A stretch of DNA of 64,000 nucleotides, taken from Flammula alnicola. Its lineage: Eukaryota > Basidiomycota > Agaricomycetes > Agaricales > Strophariaceae. A model generated the notes under the pieces. That model did no database searches. It was given only the letters and a program-made list of their open reading frames with translations, and was not told the origin of the DNA. Shown here piece by piece: positions 12,157-23,645 of this stretch. The translations under genes were made by a program, and so were the position numbers. Each line of letters starts with the position of its first letter. Position 1 is the first letter of the stretch. The stretch spans positions 806,001 to 870,000 of the forward strand of contig JADNRV010000004.1 of assembly GCA_015499995.1 (NCBI GenBank), written 5' to 3'.

Positions 12157-12965
12157 CTAAACTGTAGTCGGGTCCGGTCCAACGAACATAAAAGTACCTC
12201 CAATAGGCTGGCCAAGTCCAACGGCTTCAGCGAATTGGCTGATATTGAAATGGCGAATGTCAGTAGTCGGTGTTACGAGAGTCTGATCATTGAAGCCTTT
12301 GGGTTGGTCATAGAGAAGGAAAACATATCTAAATGACCATAAAATGAGTGAGAAATCGAAGCTTTACCAATAATGCAGCATGTTCATACCGATGAGGGTC
12401 CGATCCTGCACGAGGGGTAGGCTGAAGAAATGGACCCAATGCCGGAGTAGTGTTTGTGAGAAGCGAGGACATTTTCGGAGACTTGAGGAAAAAGTTTCCA
12501 CCCAGGAAATGTCGAATCTGAGCCACGGAGGTATTTTGATGAGTGGGAACGTCGGGGTCGACCACTGCCACTACGAACGGACCCTTTGAGTGACAGCCTA
12601 TCACGTTGAACTTGGGGGGGCCGGCCGTTGCTGGGGGCAGAATATGAACGTTTGAATGCGTTATCAAGGAGTACTGTACACATACCATTTCGTGGGAGCT
12701 GAACTCCGGCGTGCAACGCAATCGGCTTAGCACCCGGCTCGGGGAAAGTCACTTCTAGCAAGACTTCGGGTTCGAAAGAAAGGTAGATATCTGTGGGGAT
12801 CTGTTCATGAAAGAATTATCAGTTTTACGTCGCAATATAATACGATGAACTTTAATTTACGTGAGCGGCATCAAATGCTCTTTTGACCTCAACGAGGCTT
12901 GTGTCTTGTGCAATAACCTTGAACGCACAAAATGCAAGGAGAATAGCTGGCGAAGGGAATTTCAT
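12157..12965 (-). CDS. Secreted phosphatidylethanolamine-binding protein (PEBP) family, copy 2
   Basis: This is a tandem paralogue of the gene at 9401-10215 with the same exon layout. It has the near-identical signal peptide MKFPSPAILLAFCAFKVIA, then a DPDVP motif, the GNFFL and HRY regions and a GGTFMFVGPDP end. The copy keeps an open frame through each exon I could follow, so it looks functional. DPDVP is closer to the usual DPDxP consensus than DLDAP of copy 1. The two copies differ mainly in the loop after the DPDxP motif (MPTS in copy 1, NTSV in copy 2). As for copy 1, the role of extracellular fungal PEBPs is unknown. Confidence 0.86.
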
Positions 12966-13045
12966 GGCTAGAATCGACAGTGGACCATCTAGCATTGTGC
13001 GTTGCCATTCTTATACTCATCCGGATACTGGATCCTTGTCTCAGA

Positions 13046-13259
13046 CCGACAAGCTCTTAGCAATACTTCGCAATGCAGTACCCACCAACCTAAAAGACGG
13101 AATTAGCGCCAGGCGGAATTCAAGGCCTAACTCACCTCATGATTGCGCTGTGGACCATGGAACCCACTGGTCGTAGCCGACAAGCTCCTATCAATAGTTC
13201 GCAATGCAATACCCACCAGCCTCAGCCTAGAAGACGGAATTAGCGCCAGGCAGAATTCA
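13046..13259. repeat. Duplicated promoter block upstream of PEBP copy 2
   Basis: 13046-13122 and 13177-13259 are direct repeats of about 80 bp. Both begin CCGACAAGCTC, share TTCGCAATGCA, ACCCACCA and GACGGAATTAGCGCCAGGC, and end AATTCA. A single equivalent block lies upstream of PEBP copy 1 (from about 10298). The duplication therefore happened after, or only in, the second unit. Confidence 0.8.
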
Positions 13260-13767
13260 CCATTGCGTCAGCACAAGTGAGAGCCGTTGGCATGTAGGAG
13301 CGCCGAGCGTTTGCAAATCTATTCTCCATCTTCCAGAACAATTGCGCGCGTGTGCCCGAGGGTTCGTCTGGAAAGGAGTTGGAAGTGGAATGTTTGTTAG
13401 TTGTTCAGGCGTATACGGGTGGTTATCTCCAATTAATCCACTTTTAAGAGGTCGCGCTTGAGAATACTTATGAAACTGACAGGAACGACGGACGACACTG
13501 CTTCGTTTTGAAAGTCGGGGAATATTGAATCGCGGAAAGTTCCTTCGACAATCACTGGCAGCTCGCCAAGTCGGGATGCACAAGGCAATAATTGTGATGA
13601 ATTTCCATAGCTATGGAGGCTTGAAAGGAGAGAAGAACGCTTTTTAGCATCGATTCAAACCAAGTCACGGTTAAGAGGAGAGTCGGAGTCTGAGGTTTAT
13701 TCACGACAGCTGTATTACGTACTGCATTGTCCATGACGACTGGAGATAAGATAAGATTTGTACCAGA

Positions 13768-14085
13768 AGAAGATCAACCGCCCCGTGCATCCCGCTTTTG
13801 TTGGGCTCCGATCCGAAGTTGATGGACAACTTACGAGGCGATTGCGAGGCGAAGCATTGCTAGCTATCTATATACACTTGATCGTAAACATAAAATAAAA
13901 TAGTAGAAGAGACATTGAGAATACAGCAGGGTCCAGGTATATGTATGTCAGACTTGAGGTTGAAGAAATATTAGAGATCGGAAGGGCGAGGGCGCCGGGA
14001 TTACTTGAAGAATAATCATGATGAGGACGGAGGGAGAAAGGATGGGATGAGGCGAGGAAAGTGAGGTCAGTGGAAGGAAAGAAGA
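13768..14085. repeat. Segmental duplicate B, downstream of the Sds3-like gene
   Basis: Partner of 11701-12058. It lies directly 3' of the minus-strand Sds3-like gene, whose stop is at 14217-14219, so it is probably that gene's 3' UTR and terminator region. The right edge of similarity is near 14085. Confidence 0.78.
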
Positions 14086-14216
14086 AAGACAGCGATGCCC
14101 AAGAGCCCAAACGTGCATCACCAAGGGATGCAGAAACCAAACCAAGAACAAGAAAAAAGGATCCAACCCTCGCAAGCCACCCCGGGTCCCATCCTCGACC
14201 AAAGTCGGACCAAGCC

Positions 14217-15968
14217 TCACATCACAGCCCCCGTCTTCGCCATCGACGCCGCAGCCGTCGCCCTCCTTCTCTTATTCCCCCTCCTAATCTCACCCAGGTC
14301 ATTCTCCAGGTCCTGGTCCTTGATCGTGTTCAGCGCCACCAAGCTCTTACCCAGGCCACCCACCGCCTGCCCCTGGTGCGCCCCACCCCCTTTCACCCTC
14401 CGCCTACCCCCATTCTGCCCCCCAGCACCACCCGCACCCGCACCCAGCCCGCCCGATGCCCCTCCCGCGCCCCCGCCAGACGCGTGGGGCAGCTGGGTGG
14501 AGGTCAGCGGGAGCGGGAAGGGCGACGGCAGGTCCTCGACGGAGAGCGAGTGCGGGTTGAGGAACGGGCCCGTCGTGATGGGCAGATTCGCGGAGAGGAG
14601 CGTACCGTTGGGGTTGCCGGCGTTGTGGACGGAAAAGGTGGAGGTGCTGAGCGGGTGGTGGCTGCCTATACTGCCGGGGCCTCCGGTGTGCGGCGTTGGC
14701 GGGGGCGAGGTACCGAGTTTGTTTCTGAGCTTGCGTGTTATAGGTGGTCGTGAATGTGAGTCCAGTGCCGCGTCTATGTTGTGTTGTGATCGGGGGAGAC
14801 AATGAGATGGCTGCTATGAAAAGAGAGACGACAAAAGACAACTGACCACCAACGGTACCCTCGCCCTCCTTCTCTTCTCTGGCTCTCCGCCGCCGCTCCT
14901 CGATGCCCTCCAACAATCTCTCTCTGACTCTCTCTCTGCCTCTTCTCCACTCGTCCTCGACTCGCCCGCGCTCTTCGTCGTATGCAACCTGCGCACATTC
15001 GATGGCGTACCGTTCCTCGACTTCGAGCTGTGCTAGCAGGGCAGAGCGTTCGAGGGTGATTGGGTACAGGCGCAGACGGTAGTAGGCGGACAGTTCGGGG
15101 CGTGTAGAGAGGACATGTGCGGCGTTGTGTAGTGCGGAGATGCTTTCCGTAAAGTGGCGGCCGCTGTACGATGTCGTCGGGTTAGTCATGTGTGTGGGCA
15201 TGGTTGGAGAGGGTAGTGGACATGGAATGGGGAATGGGGAATGGATTGAGAAAGAAGAGAACGTGGATCAAGAAGAGAAAAGACACAAGGAGAAAAGAAA
15301 CTCACTCGTCTCTCCGATCACTCATCTCCTTGCCAAGTTTAGAGGACTCTTTTCTCTTCTTCTCTTTCCTACTGTCGTCCATTGAGCCACCCGCTATATA
15401 TGAGATTCGGAGGATACAATGAAAAGGAAACAAGAAAAATGCAGGGTCAGCTACTGCTTCCACGCCGATAGCAAGTCCGTCCATGGGGAACCGGACAATG
15501 CATAGGAGGAAGAAAGCAATGATACACACCTTGTCGAGAACTCGGGCCTGCTGTAGGCTGATGCGTTGGGTGGTGAGAGTCACGGTGTGAGTTTTGGTGT
15601 GAGATTGGATGTGACGACAGATGTTCTTGTGGCTGGTGCTGGTGCGCGGGATGTAGTTGATGCGACCCATGTCCGATTTGCCCATACATCTCTCCCCCGG
15701 TCACCAGACTTCCTCCATCCCATCCGCGATCAAATATATGCTGCCCAACGCCTAATCCCGCTCGAGACGCCTTGGAGGACCCTCCTATCAATCCAAGTCC
15801 TGCTCCCATGCCAGGGCCGACAGGTGCGATAGTACCGATAGCGCCGGAAGAGGGGGCGGTGGCAATACCGGTTAGAGTGTGTGTCGGGGTTGTGCCCAAG
15901 GGAACGGCGAATAATCCTGGCTGTGGTGGCATGGTAAGAATGGAATGAGAGGTAGCCAAACCGCTCAT
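14217..15968 (-). CDS. Sds3/BRMS1-like subunit of histone deacetylase complex
   Basis: Four exons (15530-15968, 15306-15393, 14847-15163, 14217-14773) give 466 residues. The N-terminal ~130 residues are low-complexity (G/A-rich, then H/Q/S-rich). The Sds3-like core follows: a basic segment DDSRKEKKRKESSK, then a long charged helix with LERSALLAQLEVEERY, YDEERGRVEDEWRRG and RVRERLLEGIEERRRR. The C-terminal part is G/P-rich and closes with KSLVALNTIKDQDLENDLGEIRR and a basic tail RGNKRRR. Sds3 proteins scaffold the Sin3-Rpd3 large deacetylase complex through this coiled coil. The upstream TTG-initiated extension to 15989 was not used because the first ATG is at 15968. The strongly GC-rich exon 4 creates spurious long frames on both strands. 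Confidence 0.8.
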
Positions 15969-16503
15969 CTCCTCCTCAGATTCTCCCAAAAAAGAAACGT
16001 GTCATAGTCACGTGACTCTAAAATGATCTACGTCGCGTCGATCATTTCCGTCATTGACCCGACAGTCGTCCTCGACACTAGCCATTAACGGACCTTTGCA
16101 ACATCACACAATTGAATATCGCCATCACACAAATGTTTGTGAATTATGAATGGACTCCGTCCTTTCACTCCAAATCGACCCTGGTATACTTACATATCCT
16201 CGTAGGGCCCCCACTGCCACCAACCGGGTATAGAAGTTAGAACGGCTACTTTGAATCATTGCCTCTGTCTCTGCGCCAAACTGATTTTTTAAACTGTGCC
16301 CTCCGGCTTTACGGTTATGGTTTGTCACTGTGCTAGATTTCTATCATGGAAACTTCATAACTGCTCAGCGGACGCGCAGGGACGCGCTGTAGTGCATTGC
16401 TACGCGACGCGTTTGTGTCATGTGATGATCGGCATCCGGCTTTTGACTACCGTGTGTGGGGTAAATTGGGTTCAGCAGAACTCCAAACTTGCATCTTCCA
16501 ACG
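15969..16503. other. Divergent promoter region, Sds3-like gene / GFA gene
   Basis: About 535 bp between divergent starts. A near-palindromic TCACGTGACTC lies at 16007-16018, close upstream of the Sds3-like start. CACGTG is the classical E-box core bound by bHLH factors in fungi; its use here is inferred. Nothing coding was found. Confidence 0.5.
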
Positions 16504-17070
16504 ATGCCAGAAGACAAAGTGAAAACCTATCACGCAAGCTGCCTTTGCAGAGGCGTGAAGTTCACCGTCAAAGGCGAACCTTTTCACTACGTCATCTGCC
16601 ACTGCCGCAACTGCAAGCAGGCGAGCGGGTCGGCTTTCCTCTCGCATGCCATGTTCAATATTCCCGTTGAGTTCACTTCAAGTTTTGGTTAAAGTTTTGC
16701 CTGCAGTCTTGATTGCTTACAGCTCTCCCTTTTTTCTTTACTGTCGCCAGATGTTCACCATCACCCAAGGTCAGGAGTTGATCACAGATTTTGCAGACAG
16801 CAACACTCTCAGCGGGCACACCATCACGCGGTCCTTTTGCTCCAAGTGTGGATCGACCCTCTTTCTCAAACCTGTGAAGGAGGGCATCATCCTTGTTCAT
16901 CCGAGTCAGATCGAGGAGCCTGTAACATGGGGTACGCACTTTGTCTCTACAGTCAACGCACACTCAACCTACTGTATTCAATAGTGCCTAAGAAGGAGTC
17001 TCACCCAAATGAGAGATTGCCATGGCTGAAAGAAATAACATTCCAAACAAAGAAATCAGCAAAATTATAA
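16504..17070 (+). CDS. GFA/CENP-V domain protein (glutathione-dependent formaldehyde-activating family)
   Basis: Three exons (16504-16665, 16751-16931, 16985-17070) give 142 residues. Zinc ligands expected for the GFA fold are present: SCLCRGVKF (first CxC) and ICHCRNCKQASGS (CxxC), then RSFCSKCGSTLF (CxxC). The product ends VPKKESHPNERLPWL, a typical family C-terminus. The family name comes from a formaldehyde-glutathione activity, but most fungal members have no known substrate. The first intron is 85 bp with a GTTGAG donor; it is the only donor I found that keeps phase with the MFTITQGQEL exon, so that junction is less certain. It converges on the hydrolase gene, with 82 bp between stops. 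Confidence 0.84.
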
Positions 17071-17152
17071 CAACTACGTGCTTTTCGAGCCGGCCTTTCA
17101 TATATACCGTATACCCTGAAACCAGAGACAAACTCTGGACTCGACCAACCGT

Positions 17153-18952
17153 CTACTCTTCAAAGAACTTCGTAATTTCGTTGGCGATAAACTCATCATC
17201 GGCCGAGTTCGACCCTCCTCCAGCTAGAAATTGTTCCATCAATATAAGGCAGGGTAGTTTGAAACAAGAAAACCTTACCCATATGACCCCACACAGTGTC
17301 GATAACCACAAGACGCGCTGTATTTTTCAGAGACGCCACTTCGGCGACGCTATCTTCAGGCTGAATACAATTACCGGCATCAGCAAGACGGAATAGCTAG
17401 CAAAGCGTCGACACATATAAGTATGCAAAAGCTTTGCTTACCGGGAAGTACAGATCCGTTTTGCTAGGCATGATCAGCCCCTTCGCTTGGATCTGGCTCA
17501 AGCACTTGGTCAAGTCTCCTCCGTCTCTGACGAGGGAGACGTCTCCTGTATACCACGTATCGAGGAGAGTGATGAGGTCGTTCGCGTCCCATGACCCTAG
17601 GAAGCCGCCCTCCCACTCCTCCCGGAGGAACGTCGCCAAGTCCGGATATCTATTGGTGAGGGTAGAAAGGTCGGTTCTATTAAAGTTTATTCCAGGAGGT
17701 GTACGAAGGTGAACCCTTACTTGCCGCCATGAGTAAACCCTTGCTGTCTGAACCACTGCAACAATCATGGTTTCGCTGTAAGGATTTAAACCTACAAGGA
17801 AGAGAGAGAGCGAGGCGGCGTACAGTTTGCCCATATGCCCATGCACTATAAGCGCGGCCAAAGGCGCGGATGCCGTGCTGGGGCTCGGACTTGTAATGCC
17901 CGTCTTCGAAATCTTTGGATGCCGTCAATGCAGCTTTTGGTCCCTCCAAGAAGCTGTATGATCCGTAACCATTTAGCATTTATTTAAGGCAGCGAGATAT
18001 AGATACAGGCCATTTATTGTGAGGACTGGTACGCGCCGAGCCGCAGATGGGGACATATCTGGAATACATGTGTGCCAAGTTTTTTCATCAGGTATCCTAC
18101 ATATTTTTAGCACAACGCGCAGGCTTACCGTTCGACGTAGTCTGGATAGACAACGGGCCAATAATACGCCTTCACATTATTAAGTAAAATGCGAATGTCA
18201 ACAACAAGCAGTTCAACGATTGGAATTGCAGGATTGTCACCTGCTGCCCGCCCATAGAGAATCCAACAACCGCGAAGATCTTTTTAATACCCAGCTTTTG
18301 GAGGACGGCATATTGAGCGCGACTGCGTTGGACAAGAGCGAGATTCTGTTAATTTGCTGCGCAGCAGGAGTGTGTATATTGTCCCGACTCACATGTTATC
18401 TTCGTACGACACAGCTGGGAAATACGGGCCGTTGTAGGGAGCAGGCTAAGGAGAAGCCGGTCCTCTCATGTCAATCCGTGTGAAGCGACGCACACGAGTT
18501 GGGTGCTCACTGTATTCGACGGCGACGAAGACTGGCATTGCAGGAAGGTCAGATAAGACGCCAGGGGGTTGATACAGAGAAAGAACGAACCTCTCCGTTA
18601 GAAAACAAGGCCAATGTTACGACATAGTATTTCTTAGTATTCAGGACCTGAAAGTCGTGAAATGTCAAAGGCGTTGTCGAAAGCTTCCACAGACGAAAAC
18701 TCACTTTATCTTCGCCGACCATATAAGATTGACCTAGAAGAGAAGAATCTCATTCGACTTCATTCCGTGTTTCGAAGAGCTCGCTACAGGACACTCACTG
18801 TCAAGCTTCCCACCATAGCACGTTGGGAAAACGATGCACGGGTTGGCCGGATCTCCGTAAGTTCGGTACGCTGTAATAGCATCGGGAAGCGCTCCTCCTG
18901 CGACGCGGAAGCGCCCGTGGTGATAATATTGTGTGGGTGGTTCTGCAGACAT
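17153..18952 (-). CDS. Homoserine O-acetyltransferase-like alpha/beta hydrolase
   Basis: Multi-exon minus-strand gene beginning MSAEPPTQYYHHGRFRVAGG and ending in EITKFFEE. Recognisable pieces in order are AYRTYGDPANPCIVFPT, the nucleophile elbow VGFSMGGQQ near 18230, AYYWPVVYPDYVER, ICGSARTSPHNK, AYSAWAYGQ, a MPSKTDLYFP strand carrying the likely catalytic Asp, and VWGHMAGGGSN carrying the likely catalytic His. This is the MetX-like fold, but the GH-AGGG ending is typical of a fungal subgroup distinct from true homoserine acetyltransferases. Acyltransferase or esterase activity is possible; the substrate is unknown. Several introns are short, and I did not fix every boundary. Confidence 0.82.
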
Positions 18953-19335
18953 GGTCGAAAAGGATTTGGAGGTGATAGTGATAGCTCAAGATACGACGAG
19001 AGAGGCTTAAAAGATAGAAGCCAGAGAAGGACACCATGGAGGGAGGATAGACTAATATAGAATCTTGCACATGCAGAGTTTTCTCTAGAGAAGCCATATG
19101 GCATACTGATGGTAGAAGTTCTTGTTACAAAGCAGCATTAGAATTAGATGTAATATACAAATACTGGGATTATACCTCCGTAAAATAAGGTTCTGTAAAT
19201 TCGGTAATCAAAACAACCCTCCTTTAGGTTGAAGGCGATGTTGGTATACGAACGACGCGTCTGAACAGGATTGCTGAGTGGTGGTTTGGATTTGACACTG
19301 ATCGACTTGTGTCGCTCTGGAGCTCGGAGGATCCT
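18953..19335. other. Promoter of hydrolase gene and 3' region of Zim17-like gene
   Basis: Both neighbours are on the minus strand. The stretch is moderately AT-rich with no open frame of note. Antisense frames over 18734-19104 are shadows of the hydrolase first exon and its leader. Confidence 0.5.
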
Positions 19336-19993
19336 TCACTCTGCGTATTCGATATCTCCGTGCTCAGCTACTATTCCCCTTTGAACCTTCTCTCCTTTTG
19401 CCCTGAGCATATCCTCGACCCTAGGTAGCCTTCCCTCTTCTGTGCCCTCTTTGAACCAGCCAAGGTGGTCAGCGATCAAGTGCCTAACATGAGTCATCGT
19501 TTAGATGACGGCATTCGGATGAAATGGAGGAAGCATACCGATTTTTGCATCCAGGACATTGCACCAGCACAATCCCTTTCTCATATGCATGTTTTGAAAA
19601 TTGATGCGTTGAGCGCTCCCCGCATCCAGACACAGTACACGTAAATGTGAGCTGTAATCTTGGCTCCATCTTCTCTGGGAGGGCCTGCGATGACGTTGTA
19701 GGCACAGAGGGAGGTTCGGTAGAGGCACTGGATGAAGAAACATTGGACTCTTCTGGTGATGAAGGAGCCGGTGCTGGTGTTACTTTCGAGGGTGTATTTG
19801 ATTTCGCAGCGGAGGTCGAAAAAGTGGCCCGCGTACCCAAAGCTCGTTGAGTATTTGGAATGGATTCAGGAATCACACCGAGGCGAAACCGTAACTGGAC
19901 CGCAACCGTTGAGGGTAGACTGGGATGAGGAGTGACAAGGCTCCGAAGTGCGGGAGGAATTCCCGTGTTTCGGAAGAGTCTAGAGGGGAGCAT
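19336..19993 (-). CDS. DNL-type zinc finger protein, Zim17/Tim15/Hep1 (mitochondrial Hsp70 escort)
   Basis: Two exons (19539-19993, 19336-19483) with a 55-bp intron give 200 residues. The N-terminus is basic and S/T-rich with few acids (MLPSRLFRNTGIPPALRS), then RATFSTSAA, as for a mitochondrial presequence. The zinc domain is LQLTFTCTVSGCGERSTHQF, followed by [23 protein letters not shown], with two CxxC pairs and the signature [10 protein letters not shown] (family DNL variant). Zim17 keeps mitochondrial Hsp70 soluble during import and folding. A Ser/Pro/Thr-rich linker of ~50 residues separates presequence and domain. The call is secure from the Cys spacing and signature. Confidence 0.93.
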
Positions 19994-20394
19994 AATGGCT
20001 TGTGGGGGTATTTAGGTCTCTTCGATGACTGTAAAAGGTAGCGTCGAGGTGCTCGTCAACGTCGTAAGCAAGACGTAAGTAGAGTCGTCAGTGTCTGTCG
20101 CAGTCACAAAGACGTTGTTACTTTTGAGGAACATCGGACCTCCGGGCCGCAACTTGCTCTTTTGGGACATCCTGCCTCAACCCTCGAGTGCCGCTTCTGA
20201 TTTGGCCGCTAGAATCTAAGTACGTCCCGTCGTAATAATAAGAGCCAATTCCGAATTGGAGTTGTACATATTATAACATGACTCGAAGAAAAACAACAAA
20301 CCAGTTCAAAACAAGTTACAGAAACATGCCAGGTGCCAACAGAAGTCCAGTGTACAGAAATCCACACGAATAAAAATAATCTAAAAACCAGAGT
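19994..20394. other. Zim17 promoter and 3' region of the FYVE gene
   Basis: About 400 bp between two minus-strand genes. No coding signal. The part near 20280-20390 is A-rich and probably 3' UTR of the RhoGEF-FYVE gene. Confidence 0.5.
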
Positions 20395-23300
20395 TCATGC
20401 CTTTGTTTTCCGTCCCAAAAGCTCGTTCAGACGGGCTGCAGCTACTCCTCGTGAAAGTCCCGAATCCCCTACCTCGTCATTAGGGCTCCTGCCCGAACTA
20501 TCCGTATAATAGCTATTCCTTCCCGCGAGGACAAGTGAGAACCGCTTTGAGCGACCGATACCACTCGCTGATGGTTCTCCTGAAGAGGTCTCCCGCGAAA
20601 CCGCAGTGTCCGGACCAATCTCCGACGTGCGTGCAGTCACATTAGTTGTGTGCAAAGCAATGGCAGGCAACGAGAACCGCTTGCTCCTCCTCGCCGTATC
20701 TTCCCTCCGCTTCCTGGGCGATGAAACGGGCGACGAGGCTAGTGAATGCGTTGGCGTATACCAAACGTCGCTCTGATCCAGATCTTCCGCCTCTGCGTCG
20801 TCTTCGTCATCATCTCCTTCGAAAATTTCACCTTCTCCGGCCTCGTCATTTGCCTTTTCCTCCTTCCTAGCCCTGGCCTGCTCCTGGAAGTCCTCTACTA
20901 TTTGACGATAGCTGCGAAGACGCTGGTGTGATTTAACGCGCATTCGCGCTCGGTGTTCTCGCTCGTCGCTTCCCGACACGATGTCGTTGTTATCGTCGAT
21001 GTCAAACGACAAATCCCGGCTGGAGTTAATGTCAATTGCCATCAGCGCCTGGGGTTGACGCTGCATTGGCAGAGCAGGCATCGAAAGCCAGGACGGCAGA
21101 CGAGAGAGAGAGGTGATGGTATCCGAACTTCGATGTTCTGCGATGCCTTCTTGAGCAACTTCGCTTTCTTCCTGTTCATTGGACTCGGGTGGGTCGATCA
21201 GCGGGAATACGGACTCGTAGCATGCGTCGCAAGCCCGTGCAGGTTTGGATTCATGCTTGGCGTTCGAATCTGAGACGAAGAAAGTCTATAGAACCATCAG
21301 TCCAACGAGGGACTATTCATGTAAATATGCAAAAACGACATACCCTGCCAGAACAAGCCCCGCATACACAGCGTCCACACAGCCGACAATGATGTCTTCT
21401 CCTGCGCCAGCCAAACATTCGCCCACACCGCATACAAGATGCGGTCTTCCCGTCCGGTATCCATATCGCAGGGACCCAATGTTCCACCTTCCGTCTACGT
21501 TCTGCAGATATCCCACGCTTGGCTTTGTTTTTCTTGCCCACCTTGAACCTTCCATGATGATGGTGTGACAAACTAACCGCGTCCAAGCTGCTACTGGCAC
21601 GTATAGTGCCCACACGGTCATCGTCCGGAGGGTATGGCAACGCCTGCAATGCTCGACGGACATGATTCGTGGATGCAGATGAGGTAAGGGTAGAATTGGG
21701 ATTTGTGATGTTCAACGAAATAAGAAGCTGCGCCTTGGCAGCTCTAATTTCTGACGCCCAATCATCTCGCTCCTCTTCAGACCCTAAAAAATTGTTAACA
21801 CAAAGGTAGCAAAACGAGAACGAGAACCTACCAGCATATAGAATAAAGCTTCCCTCAGGACTCAAGATTTCGAACTTTCTCTCATCTTCCAAGGCGGATC
21901 CGACAATAACTTGAACATCGACAAGCTCAACCCGGCCTTTATACACCCACTTGTCATCGATAGAGTGGGGCCTCTTAGCCATATTTGGAGGAGGAGGAGG
22001 AGGGGAGCCGCTGGGGAATTGAGCCTTGCCCTTGCTGAACCTCTGAGGCGTAACAGGAACCGAGGGCGACTCTTCAGCCTTCCGATCGCCAGACGCAGTA
22101 TGTTGGTCAGTCTTAGCCCCTGCTTTGAGGGTCGACAGCTCGGCTTCACTTTTGCTCCTGCTCCGTGTCATAGGCGGTCTTTCTTGTGCAGAAAGCTTCG
22201 AACCAACTGGAGTATTATGGCTGCTCTGGCTAACGCCATTCGTGCTTCCATTCCCGCTTCCACTCCAGCTCCAGTCCCAATCCCATGACTGACCCAAAGG
22301 TTCAGCAGCGACAAGCCAGATCATGCAATCTGAGAATAGAAGGAATTCGCGTTCGACGGGGGCATCACTCCTTTCGACTTGAAGCAACGAGCCGCGTTTG
22401 AGGAGTGTGCGTCCTGGCATAATGAGCTGAAAGGGCAAGTTCGGAGTTGCACGCTGGAGTGCTAATAATGCCATGGTTTGGGCATGGGTGTGTAAAGAGG
22501 TGTTGAGGGAAAGTGTAACTATTGGTAAAACGAATTAGTTTTTATGCAATCAACAAGATATCACCAATACTGACTCTTCGAGACCAGGGTGTGGACAGCT
22601 GTTAATTGCCCGTGTTCCGGGTCATCCTTGCTGGTAGAATTGATGAGATCTTTCAACAGAAGGAGATATCTCGGGCATCGTTGGACGATAGTGAGAAGCC
22701 AGTCTCTCAGCTTCAGCCGGCCGCAACGGGGATCGGCTTCTTGCGTGATGAGGAAATTCGCGAAGGTTTGGTTATATTGAGGGCTCTGGCGGGTTGCAGT
22801 AGGGGGCGTGATAAGTTCATTAAGAGCGGATATCATAGAAGGAAAGGCGGTAACGAAAGGCGTATAGAGAGACAGATATGGGAAATGGGACAGCAATAGC
22901 GGCGAGAGGTCTGGTGGAGCTCCGTTTGCGGGTGACTGAGATGAGGACGGTGAAGATGATAGAGTTTGAAGAGGTTCCAGCAGAGAGGTGAGCGCAGCGA
23001 GGAATGATCCATGAAGGTTCCATATGTCGATAAAATTGGAGAAAATAGAAGTTAATGCTGAACGGTTCAGCAAAGGTTCGGGAGTATCCAGAGACGCAAT
23101 GATTGGAGTTAGAAAATGCTATGAAATATATTCCGTCAGTGGAGCGGTCCTCGCGTATACCAAGACTTACTGAATAAATCAGCTCTAGTCCATCAACGTA
23201 CGCTTTCTCAGTCTCGTAGAATTCCTCCACAACCCTCCATCTCTTTGACGCTAGCCTGTCATCCGCTGGCCTCAAGCTCGTATCGCGCGTACGTTTTCTG

Positions 23301-23645
23301 CGCCTTGGAGACTCGATTGAAATCGGACGCCCTTGAGTCGCTTTCTCGGGAACTTTCGCTAGAGTTCGTGCAGTTTGTGGAGACTCGTTGTCATCCTCTG
23401 GGAGCGAATCGAACGATGCAACGCTAACCACAGAAACTCGATGGAGCAAAGACGGCGCCGTGGGCAATGATATCCTCCTGAAAGGCAAATGAGGCGCCCT
23501 CAGCGGTGACCCTGGCTTCCCATATTTCTGTGGGGACTCGGTTATCGGAAAGTTCACACTGCTAGAGGGTGGGGTGCTGCTCGCTGCCAAAGACATCAGA
23601 CCGAGTTCAGGAAGCCAGGAAGGAATAACACTCACTAGACGCCAT
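20395..23645 (-). CDS. RhoGEF (DH)-PH-FYVE domain protein, FGD-like
   Basis: The start ATG is at 23643-23645 in a 10-nt first coding exon (MAS plus one base) before an intron; this start removes a TTG-initiated alternative. Domains in order: a Ser/Pro-rich N-terminus; a DH domain beginning RWRVVEEFYETEKAYVDGLE, with FANFLITQEADPRC and LRDWLLTIVQRCPRYLLLLK, the hallmark of Dbl-family exchange factors; a PH-like region (IMPGRTLLKRGSLLQVER, REFLLFSDCMIWL, KFEILSPEGSFILYAG); a FYVE zinc finger (WIPDGKTASCMRCGRMFGW, RRRHHCRLCGRCVC, then RACDACYESVF after an intron at about 21298-21352); and an acidic, Ser-rich tail. It likely activates a Rho/Cdc42 GTPase on PI3P-containing endosomal membranes. The PH domain carries a long low-complexity insert. 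Confidence 0.88.

Noticed and set aside
14061..14805. Two long plus-strand frames over the Sds3-like gene
   Set aside because: GC-rich antisense shadow of exon 4. The minus strand has the conserved family C-terminus and working splice sites.
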